A stretch of 64,000 nt of DNA from Pelagophyceae sp. CCMP2097 (taxonomy: Eukaryota > Sar > Pelagophyceae). A program made the position numbers and the translations under genes. Location: NCBI GenBank assembly GCA_026770575.1, contig MU657173.1:483992-547991 (forward strand), in the 5' to 3' direction. Under the pieces are notes generated by a model. It was not told the DNA's origin, ran no database searches, and saw only the letters and a list, made by a program, of their open reading frames with translations. Below, one piece after another: positions 56,749 to 64,000 of this stretch; position 1 is the stretch's first letter, and each line of letters starts with the position of its first letter.

Positions 56749-58343
56749 TCACCAGTCGACGCTGCCCGGCGACCTCGTCGCGGACCACTGGGCGTCGTCC
56801 TGGGACCACTCCGTGTCCAGGCCGAGCTCCTTGAGGCGGCGCTCTTGGTAGTACTCTTTTGAAGACAAAGAGCCGAGCTCGGCGTCCACCGCCTCCAGCG
56901 CGGCTTCCAGCGCGGAAAGCTCGGCGCGCCGCACGGCCTCGCGCGGCGCGTCGGCGCAGGGAAGTCTCAGCGTCTCCGCGACGGCGTAGCACTCGCGCGC
57001 GACAGTTTCCAATGATCGGCGTTCATTCTCCTCCGAGACGGGCAAGTCGAGAAATCTCCATATGTCGACCTGAAACACCGGCTCCAGCAGGAAGGCGTCG
57101 GCGCCGGAGAGCTCGGAGAGGCGCAGGAACTTGATCAGCTCCGGGTCTAAAGCACCGGAACCGACCTTGAACTCGAAGCCGACTGCCTCGTCGCCGCGAT
57201 CCTCGTCCACCTCGACGACGCCCACGCGCTCCAACAAACCTACCCGAGAATGGCTGAGAGGGACATGTCCGTCTGGTGTCCCTCCGACGTCTCCATCATT
57301 GTGTGAACATCATTGTCTCTATCATGCCCTCGTCAAGCAGATTGTCCAGCAGAGTTACTCGCCGACTTTGTCGTCTACGAAGCGCTCGTCCGCTTTGAAC
57401 TCGAAGCGCAGCTCGCACGTCGCCGCCGCGCGCTTGGCCGCGCCGCGCGCCGGCGCGAAGCCGTAGCGCTCGAGGTACTCGGCTGCGGAGAGCGCGCCGT
57501 AGGAAATCCGCACCTCGTCGCCCTTCAACCCGTCGGCGGGCGCCACGAGCGCCACCTTCTTGTCGGCCCCGAAGAGGTTGCCGCGCAGGACGGCGCCGAT
57601 GCCGCGGTCGAAGGGGTCGACGATGTCCTCGTGATTGCAAAAGTCCAGGCCCGGGGCGAGGATCAGGTCGCCTACGAGAGGGCGGTGCGCTATAGCATGA
57701 CGCGGTCAGAGGGCGTTCCCATGTCGAGGGGGACGCTGCGTATACCTTCGAGGTCGACGGATCTGGAGATGGCGACTGCGACGCAGTATTTCCACTCTTC
57801 CCATCCCACCTCTTCCAGGACGCCGTTGCCGCAGAGCCACTCGTAGTCCTCGCGCGCGTTGTCGCGCAGCGCCTCGATGGATCTGGAAGACCAGAACGGG
57901 GCGCCTTCGGGCTCGTCGGGCATGAGCAACGGATGATCTTCCAGCCGAGGCATGCCATCAGCCCATTCCTTGGCCATGTCGCCCGCCGCGAGCTGCAGCG
58001 CCACGAGGGCGACGTCGCCGCAAAAGGCGCAGAAAGGTTCGTCCGCGACTTCCTCTGCTTTGGAGAGCTTGGCGCCGATGATGCCTTCATAAGCTCCAGC
58101 TGCCGTCAAACATTTGTTCAACGGCACCTCCAGCAGGACGTCGCCGCGCCGCGCGTCTCGCTGGAGCCGCAGGCCCCAGTCGTCCGGCCGGTCGGTGTCC
58201 GTGGACGGCCCGACGGCGACTCGGTCGTAGGCAGAACATGTGCCCTTCAACCAATTGTTCAGCGGTTGCAGCGCCGGTGGCCGCGGCTGCGCGCTCGGCG
58301 CCAGCGCCCGCGCGCCAACCGCGAGCAGCAGCGAGGCGCGCAT
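56749..58343 (-). CDS. Plastid SET-domain methyltransferase (Rubisco LSMT-like)
   Basis: Exons in transcript order: 57746-58343, 57359-57671, 56749-57253 (1416 nt, 471 residues). The leader MRASLLLAVGARALAPSAQP has a signal-like core and an ALAP site, pointing to the plastid. The split SET domain shows WGLRLQRDARRGDVLLEVPL, a long helical insert (GDVALVALQLAAGDMAKEWA), SRSVDLEGDLILAPGLDFCN with the N-H pair (CNHEDIVDP), and VRISYGALSAAEYLERYGFA. The C-terminal part (LIKFLRLSELSGADAFLLEP) matches the Rubs-binding domain. Family members methylate lysines of Rubisco large subunit or aldolase. The last acceptor (after CTCTCAG at 57254) is chosen by phase; other choices are possible. Confidence 0.83.
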
Positions 58344-58501
58344 CGGCCCGCGCGCCGGAACTTGAAGTCAGACGAAGAAGCTTCAGGCTGACGAACGTTC
58401 ACAAGTCGCAAAGGTTGTTTTCAAATCCTCAATAACTTGAAAGAAGTCACGGATGTCGCGCTTGAAAAAAGTTCCCCGCGATCTCAGCGACTCGACACAC
58501 G
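58344..58501. promoter_or_regulatory. Short divergent promoter (SET gene / MTA nucleosidase)
   Basis: 158 bp separate the ATG of the SET methyltransferase (minus strand) from that of the methylthioadenosine nucleosidase (plus strand). Both enzymes relate to S-adenosylmethionine use, so shared control is plausible but not shown. No motif stands out. Confidence 0.5.
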
Positions 58502-59508
58502 ATGGCGTCCATCCGCAAGGTCCTGATCTTCGTGGCCATGGAGGAGGAGGCGGCGCCGCTGATCGCGTCGCTCGGGCTGGTGAAATCGGCGACGGGTATC
58601 GTTGGCGCTCCGACGGTGCTGCACGAGGGCTTGTGCGGCGCCGCCCACGTCTCCGTCGTCTGCCCCGGCCGCGACGCCGCCTCGGGCGTCAACCTCGTCG
58701 GCACGCAGTTCGCGACGCTGACGGTGTTTCTGGCGGCGAAGCAGCTGCTGCCGGACCTGATCATCAACGTGCGTCATAGACGATCCGCCGAGGGGCCGGA
58801 GAGCGGGTCGACGAGCCGGAGAGCGGTTCGACGAAGGACCGTCTACGAGGGGCCGGAACGCGGTGACGAGGGACCGTCGAGGGGACAGGGGACCTATACT
58901 GCCCGAGACTCTCGTCGGGCCCTATACGGTCGGTCTGCGCGTGGCGCGCCCCTCACACGTCTCTTTAAAAGGCCGGCACTTCCGGCGGCTTCAAGCGCGC
59001 GGGGGGCTCAGTGGGCGACATTTACTCGGTCACTGCCTTCCAATACCACGACCGACGCATCCCCATCCCGGGATACACCGAGTACGGCATCTGCGCCAAC
59101 GAGGTGAGCTTTTGACATGTTATTCATTTTGTTATCCATCGAGACGTCTCGACCGTGTGGACGGCCCCGCCCTAGACGCACCCTACGCCGCTCCTGGTCG
59201 CGGCACTCGGCCTCAAGTCTGGCATTTGTTCGACTGGCGACTCGCTCGACTGCGTCCCTTCCGACGCGGATGCGATGACGGCTTCGAATGCGGCGTGCAA
59301 GGACATGGAAGGTGCTGCAGTCGCGTCCATCGCAAAGCTCGTCGGCGTGCCCTTCGTCGCCATCAAGGTGATCACGGACATTGTCGACGGCGAGCATGCG
59401 ACGCAAGACGAATTCCTCCGCAACTTGGCCACTGCGTCGGCCGCTCTGCAGGGCGTCGTCCCGAAGGTCGTCGCCTTTGTCGCGGGCAAGACGCTCGCCA
59501 ACCTCTAG
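58502..59508 (+). CDS. 5'-methylthioadenosine nucleosidase (plant-type MTAN)
   Basis: Exons 58502-58768, 58972-59103, 59176-59508 (732 nt, 243 residues). The enzyme cleaves methylthioadenosine (and perhaps S-adenosylhomocysteine) to adenine and methylthioribose in the Yang cycle. Landmarks: MEEEAAPLIASLGLV, VVCPGRDAASGVNLVGTQFA, LLPDLIINAGTSGGFKRAGG across the first splice, DRRIPIPGYTEYG, GICSTGDSLDCVPSDADAM, KDMEGAAVASIAKLVGVPFV, KVITDIVDGEHATQDEFLRN. The catalytic Asp/Glu region (DMEGAA, TDIVDG) is intact, and the plant-specific HDRRIPIP motif favours the MTN1/MTN2 type. No targeting peptide, so cytosolic. Confidence 0.93.
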
Positions 59509-59527
59509 AGGCCCGATGCACAAGAGC

Positions 59528-61345
59528 TCAGAGCTCATTTTTAACTGATGGTTGTATCGCACTTTTCACTGATGGTTGTATCGCACTCGCCACCAACTCT
59601 ACTACGCGGTCGAGCTCGGACTTTGAAACCGCAACACTTCGGGCGTTGAGAGATTTGGCATCGGGTCGGACGAGCACTCTTTCGTAGTCGAGGCCGAGTG
59701 CTGCGGAGAGGTGCTCGTAGTGCCTTGCCGCCGGGGCGCGCAAGCCGAGCTCGACTACGAGAGCCTTTGGAGAGCACCACAGGATGTTGGCCAGCGCCGC
59801 GCCGTGCACGCCCACGACGGCAGCCGCGCCGGCGAAGACGTGCACCGCCGCGTCTATGGATTCCGTGTGGCCGTCGAAGATGACAAGGCGGAAACCCCTT
59901 TTGAACGCAATCTGCGTCAAAATGTCCACCAGGACCGTCTCGTTGGCAAAGCGCCGCGTAGAAGCGCCGGCGCGCGTCGCGTAGACGACGACGTTCTTGG
60001 CTTCGGGGACGTTGAACGCTTCGAGAACGGCACTGCGCGTCGCTCCGAGGAGCGGCGCCGGCGTCAAAGAGTGCGTCGGCAGTCCGTCGAGAGATTGGAC
60101 GCGCGGCCACTCGACAAAGTGCAGCGCGTCGACGCGCGCCCGCACGCCCGGGCCGACGTTGGAGACGTCGAGCTCCACGACCCTCATCGAACCAGCGTCA
60201 GAGACGAACGGCAGGACCTTTTGCAGGAATTTCCGCAGCTGCGGCACCTTTGGGACGAGGAGCCGAATCTGTGCATCGCTCCGTACAAGATCCTGGAGGA
60301 AGATGATGCGCGGGAGGACATCGGTGACGAGATGATAATAATTTGAAGACGCAAAGCCCACGACCAGCGCCGCCTCCCGAATGCGCGGCAGCCCTGTCGG
60401 CGCGCCGCGATTCGGCGGCTGGAAGCGCCTTGAGAGAGAGTGGTCGTAGACGGCTTGTTCGCCCCCCGTCGACCGCCAGGATTCTAAAAGCCACAGGTCG
60501 CCGTGCAGCTCGGCCCAAATAGGCGCGTTAAAAACCTCCAACATCTCGGGCGTGCGCCGCAGCACGACGCCGTTTCGCCCGGCCACGAGAGCGTCGTCGA
60601 CCCTGCGCACGCGCGCGGCGCCGCCGTCGAAAAACGCGCCGTAGGGCTCTCCGGCGTCGGGATCGTCTTGCGGGTCGACAATTGCCGCGGTAGCGGAGCC
60701 CAGGAACGCGGCCGCGGCGTCGGCCGCAGAAGAACGCGCCGCGCGGAAGTGGGCCTCTGACGAGTGCGCGAGCGCCGAAGCGTCGCCGACCTCCGCCACT
60801 TCCGCCGAAGTGTCGCCGACTCCCGGCGCGGCGTCACCGACTTCCGCGAGCATGGCCTCTAACGTAGCGACGTCGTGCTCGTAGCGCGGCGCCTTCCGCA
60901 GAAGTTCGTGTTGCTTGCGCGCCCATGCGAGCGCTTCGAGTACGTTTCCCTGCCCCGCCGCGTAGGCTGCGTCTCGCCTAACGGAGTAAAGGCCGAGTAG
61001 CGTCATTTCTCGCCTTTCCGCGATGTACGCCGCCGCCGAGCCGCCGAGGCGCGCCTCTGCGCCGTCCCAGAGGAAGAGGGCCCTTTCGAAGTTGTGGATG
61101 TTTAAGAAAAAGTTTGCGGCGGTGAGGTAGGCCTGTGGATTTCCGTCGTCGATGTCGATCGCCGCGTCAAACGCCGCCGCCGCCGCCTCGACGGCCGCCG
61201 CCGCGCCGCTGACGTTTCCGGCGTTGTGCAGCCGCGCCGCCTCGCGAGCGTGGTCCAATATCTGCTGCGTCCATCCGTCGTACGTCTCGCCGCGGGTGGA
61301 CGCAGCCAGGGCGAGAGCACACCAGACGAAGACGCGCGGGGCCAT
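59528..61345 (-). CDS. GT61 glycosyltransferase, EOGT-like, with KNEL ER-retention ending
   Basis: 605 residues in one exon. MAPRVFVWCALALAASTRGE is a signal peptide. Residues about 30-170 are TPR-like helices (GNPQAYLTAANFFLNIHNFE). The GT61 (DUF563) core is seen in ALVVGFASSNYYHLVTDVLP, RIIFLQDLVRSDAQIRLLVP, NVVVYATRAGASTRRFANET, and AAAVVGVHGAALANILWCSP. The last four residues are KNEL, which fits the [KRHQSA]-[DENQ]-E-L retention pattern. ER-resident GT61 enzymes of this kind include EOGT, the O-GlcNAc transferase for EGF domains; plant GT61 xylosyltransferases are Golgi proteins without it. The C-terminus includes a 24-bp tandem duplication (AIQPSVKS/AIQPSVKN). It converges with MTAN, 19 bp apart. 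Confidence 0.85.
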   Translation of the reverse strand: MAPRVFVWCALALAASTRGETYDGWTQQILDHAREAARLHNAGNVSGAAAAVEAAAAAFDAAIDIDDGNPQAYLTAANFFLNIHNFERALFLWDGAEARLGGSAAAYIAERREMTLLGLYSVRRDAAYAAGQGNVLEALAWARKQHELLRKAPRYEHDVATLEAMLAEVGDAAPGVGDTSAEVAEVGDASALAHSSEAHFRAARSSAADAAAAFLGSATAAIVDPQDDPDAGEPYGAFFDGGAARVRRVDDALVAGRNGVVLRRTPEMLEVFNAPIWAELHGDLWLLESWRSTGGEQAVYDHSLSRRFQPPNRGAPTGLPRIREAALVVGFASSNYYHLVTDVLPRIIFLQDLVRSDAQIRLLVPKVPQLRKFLQKVLPFVSDAGSMRVVELDVSNVGPGVRARVDALHFVEWPRVQSLDGLPTHSLTPAPLLGATRSAVLEAFNVPEAKNVVVYATRAGASTRRFANETVLVDILTQIAFKRGFRLVIFDGHTESIDAAVHVFAGAAAVVGVHGAALANILWCSPKALVVELGLRAPAARHYEHLSAALGLDYERVLVRPDAKSLNARSVAVSKSELDRVVELVASAIQPSVKSAIQPSVKNEL

Positions 61346-61481
61346 GCCCAAGACGCCCCGAGCAGGCGGGCAAGGTCGGTCCCCGGCGTGGAGCGCGCAC
61401 GGTACGCCGCGCTCAGCCTCAGAATCGCTAAAGGCGCGTTCAGAAAAAGGTTAAACATCGAAAGCGCAACTCGTTGCAACG
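61346..61481. promoter_or_regulatory. Short divergent promoter (GT61 / small membrane protein)
   Basis: 136 bp between two start codons on opposite strands. No motif recognised. Presumably contains both core promoters. Confidence 0.45.
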
Positions 61482-62310
61482 ATGTCGGCCACCACGTCGA
61501 ACGAGGCGGAGATGGTCCAGCTCCAGCCGAAGCCGTCGTCCGCGTCGTCCAAGGACGACCGCACGTGCGCCCCCCGCTCCTTGCGCCCCCCGCCCCGCGC
61601 GGAATGGCTGCCGTTGCGGCTCGGATGACACGATAAACAATTTACGGTTAGCTTCCGGCCGTCGTCCCTCAAGGAGCTCTACGCCATCACCGCCTACAAG
61701 CCCTTCGTCCTCAACTACACCAAGTCGACGGGCGAGGTCGTCGAATACAACGTCGCCTCGTACCTCTCGTGCGAGGACCTCGGTAAGTTTCCCTTTTATT
61801 TCTGGGGCGGGCTGCGGCGGGGCGCCCCGGTCGACCAAGGAGGCGGTGCGGAGCGCCCATCTGAGGAGACGCCCGTGGCCACGCGCGGATTTTTAAAAAT
61901 TGGAGGCGCCCGCGGCCGAGCCGCGCTCCAGGCATCATGTGCGCGTGCTTCCTGACGCTGTGGTCGTGCCTGCTCGGCATCTACGTGCTCCTCCTCAAGG
62001 CGGCGCTCGACACGGACGAAAAGGCGACGGCGCTCTGGATTTTCTTCGTCTTTGGCGTACCGGCCCGCGTCGACGACGACGTTCCGCAACGGACGAAGGA
62101 AATCGACCTTTGAGAGCCGCCCCTGGACTGGGCCCTCGACGACGGCCCCTCGGCGAAGTCACTCTACCGGGGCCTCGGCTTTCCGTCGCCCTCGACGCTT
62201 TTGGCCCGCAGGTCATCTTTGTTTTGTTCGTGCTCGGCGCCGTCGGCATGAACGGAATCGAGGAGCACCTCATCGCCAAGCACAACCCCAAGGTCGAGGA
62301 GGCGCTGTAA
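61482..62310 (+). CDS. Small membrane protein with two transmembrane helices
   Basis: Exons 61482-61564, 61652-61782, 61932-62056, 62212-62310 (438 nt, 145 residues, phases agree). MSATTSNEAEMVQLQPKPSS starts a polar N-terminus, then FRPSSLKELYAITAYKPFVL. Hydrophobic segments are IMCACFLTLWSCLLGIYVLL and ATALWIFFVFGVIFVLFVLG, separated by a short acidic loop. The end is a charged tail (GIEEHLIAKHNPKVEEAL). Donors are GTGCG, GTAAG and GTACC. No family is recognised; neither a signal peptide nor a plastid leader is seen. Confidence 0.72.
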
Positions 62311-62488
62311 GCAGCGCCTTAAGGAAGCCGCTCGAGACGAGCCGCCCCACTTAACCGCGACCTCGCACTGTCGCCCTGCCCCCCAGCGCGCGCAAGCGAC
62401 CCCGACTCCTCCCGTGGACCATAACTATATAAGCGACGATTGTGCGTGAATTGCACAAGATCCGGCAACCCGGCACAAAGGACGCGCG

Positions 62489-62544
62489 ACTGCCTTTGGG
62501 GCAGATCCACCGGGCTACTGCCTTTGGGGCAGATCCACCGGGCT
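62489..62544. repeat. Two perfect 28-bp tandem repeats
   Basis: Two exact copies of a 28-bp unit beginning ACTGCCTTTGGGGCAGATCC and ending ACCGGGCT. The unit contains the imperfect palindrome GCCTTTGGGGC. Confidence 0.9.
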
Positions 62545-62835
62545 ACTCGCATCGTCGAGACGCATTTGAGCATAGCCCGCTGGATTGCGCCACGCCGTCG
62601 CGGGGTATGTCTTGGGTCGTTGTTTTTAAGACTCGATGATCCGATATCTTGTGGTGGGGCTGGGGGTGGCTTCCGCGACGCGTGTCGTGGACGAGCAGTG
62701 GTGAGGCGGGGGGGGTTGTGTGGCCGCACATGCGAGGAGAGGAAGACGTATGTTCGTGCGTTGCGTCGAACGGCTGCGTCAGTCGGTCGCGCACGGATCG
62801 TGTAAGGTTGGATCGAGGACCGAGTGATTTCCGAG

Positions 62836-62943
62836 TCAGCCGGAGTGCTCTGCCTTCAAGGCGGCCTGAATCGTCTCGACTTCCTCTGCAGCCCCGGCGT
62901 GCCCCTTGGCCGCGGCGCGCTTGCAGGCCTGTGCCGGCATCAC
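62836..62943 (-). pseudogene. Fragment of a Sel1-repeat gene
   Basis: On the minus strand a short frame ends ACKRAAAKGHAGAAEEVETI, then QAALKAEHSG and stop. RAAAKGHA followed by a short helix is how the MYND/Sel1 gene at 10170 ends (RAAAKGHASASAVIDKI). Upstream no further repeat units are seen, so this is a broken copy or a last exon whose rest I could not find. Confidence 0.4.
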
Positions 62944-63358
62944 GACGAAGATGCGGGTCTTACGGGCCCCGGCACATGACATACAACGGCCTCCGCCCGG
63001 AGAGGCTCGTCCGGTCGAGGCCGGAAGCCGAAACAGAACGCGCCTCCGAGGGATCGTCGCACGGCGTCTGCGTCAGCAGAAAAGAGGAAGACGGGCGTCC
63101 CGGTCGCGCCGCTGTCCTGGTGAAAAACACTTCTCTCGATTGCGCATGCCCAACCTTGTTTAATGCCCGGCGGCCTCCGCTCGCGCGCGCTCGCCGAGAT
63201 GAGTGCGGTACCGCGGGTCTCCGGGATAGTCGTTTGGATTTACCTCGACGCAGACTGTTCCAGGGCCTCGGCCCTTCTCCCCCCGACGCGGGCCCTCTTC
63301 GGGGCAGGCGCCGGGGTGGATCGGCCTCTGGGGATTGGATAGGAATTCCTGTAGGGAG

Positions 63359-64000
63359 ATGGTCCGCGCGTATGCTCGTTTGCGCCCCGACGGCGGCGAC
63401 TGCGCGGCGGCGCGCCTCGAGGGATCAGTGGTGCGCGTGCGGCACCACGACCGCGAGACGCACGAGGACAAGGTGCTCGACTTTACCTTCGATGGAGTGT
63501 TTGACGAAACCGCGACTCAGTCGGATGTGTTCGACGGAGCCGGCATCCTCCAAGCCGTCGCCGACGTCGTCGCCGGCAGCCATGCGACGATCTTCGCCTG
63601 CGGCCAGACGGCGTCGGGCAAGACGCACACGATGCTCGGTTCGAAGAAGGATGCGGGCGTGGTGCCGCGATGCTGCACGGCCCTCTTCGACCGCATAAAC
63701 GAAGCACCGCAAAACCTCCGTTATACCGTCCACGTCTCCGTCGCGGAGATCTACCAGGAGAAGCTCGTCGACCTGCTGCACTCGCCGGTCGGTTGTAAAG
63801 AGGCCGTGCGAAGCTCTAAAGATGCCGTGCGCTCTAAAGATGCCGTGCGCATACGGGAAGACTCGTTGGAGGGCTGCGTCCGGCGCTGTGTGAAAAGCGT
63901 CGACGCCCTCCGCCTCGCCATCGAAGCCGGCACGGCGCAGAGGCAGTGCGCGGCGACGTCGATGAACAAGCGGTCCTCGAGGTGCGTCCCTTCTTTGACG
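63359..64000 (+). CDS. Kinesin motor domain (5' part, runs off the window)
   Basis: About 207 residues of an N-terminal kinesin motor in one exon (63359-63981), followed by a GTGCGT donor. Landmarks: VRAYARLRPDGGDCA, FTFDGVFDETATQSDVFDGA, the P-loop CGQTASGKTHTMLGS, VHVSVAEIYQEKLVDLLHS, RIREDSLEGCVRR, and the switch I beginning SMNKRSSR, which is interrupted by the intron. The P-loop has alanine where nearly all kinesins have glycine. A microduplication lengthens the stretch before RIRED. The start is taken at the ATG 63359, just before VRAYARLRP; a TAG acceptor lies 7 bp upstream, so an earlier exon is possible. The subfamily cannot be told from this part. Confidence 0.9.
   Translation, partial: MVRAYARLRPDGGDCAAARLEGSVVRVRHHDRETHEDKVLDFTFDGVFDETATQSDVFDGAGILQAVADVVAGSHATIFACGQTASGKTHTMLGSKKDAGVVPRCCTALFDRINEAPQNLRYTVHVSVAEIYQEKLVDLLHSPVGCKEAVRSSKDAVRSKDAVRIREDSLEGCVRRCVKSVDALRLAIEAGTAQRQCAATSMNKRSSRCVPSLT

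Larger units (their letters stand above)
62311..63358. other. Mostly non-coding region before the kinesin
   Basis: 1048 bp. Contents recognised: a tandem repeat (62489-62544) and a Sel1-like fragment (62836-62943). On the minus strand a frame ending at 63160 (YPGDPRYRTHLGERARAEA...) looks protein-like but is too short to name. Nothing else is visible. Confidence 0.5.

Overview
The window is nuclear DNA of a GC-rich eukaryotic alga. Evidence for a eukaryote: a core-histone cluster with metazoan-type 3' stem-loops, dozens of short GT-AG introns (about 41-324 bp), and dynamin, kinesin, AMPK-gamma, C2CD3 and DENN genes. Evidence for a secondary (red-lineage) plastid: several N-termini combine a signal peptide with an ASAFAP-like site (QCAAFSAP at 19618, GSAAAFHGP at 5087, ARALAPS at 58343), and one predicted thylakoid-lumen protein carries a twin-arginine segment. 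I infer a heterotrophically capable stramenopile alga, possibly a pelagophyte. The species cannot be fixed from the sequence alone.

Layout. 1-3.0 kb: two divergent histone pairs, H2B/H2A and H3/H4, each with symmetric or duplicated promoter elements. 3.2-9.9 kb: a secreted GT11 fucosyltransferase-like gene, a plastid-targeted protein of unknown function, and a gene joining an IFT81-like calponin-homology domain to a DENN module. 10.2-24 kb: MYND/RING/Sel1, a 1614-residue armadillo-repeat protein, a SERF protein, a four-helix membrane protein, a plastid FKBP with a membrane anchor, a lumenal protein, and a disordered repeat protein. 24.1-26.1 kb: an AT-richer island of nested inverted-repeat elements, with a tRNA-like SINE head and a 238-base assembly gap. 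26.6-34.7 kb: a UBE2W-type E2 with a signal peptide, an RS-cyclophilin, a sugar-phosphate cyclase resembling 2-deoxy-scyllo-inosose synthase, and an AMPK-gamma subunit. 35.6-44.3 kb: a BTB-type discoidin-like domain, a dynamin, an ERK7/MAPK15 kinase, and a 48-residue-repeat protein. 44.5-50 kb: a membrane-anchored GH6-GH5 double cellulase and a GT31 transferase. 50.2-64 kb: C2CD3, a plastid SET methyltransferase, MTA nucleosidase, an EOGT-like GT61, a small membrane protein, and the start of a kinesin.

Themes. Cell-surface carbohydrate work is over-represented (GT11, GT31, GT61, GH6-GH5). So are cilium/centriole functions (IFT81-like domain, MAPK15, C2CD3, kinesin), which implies a flagellate stage or ancestry. 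Exon boundaries were worked out by hand from reading-frame continuity, splice phase and family conservation. For nearly all spliced genes the exon lengths sum to a whole number of codons, but none is confirmed by transcripts.
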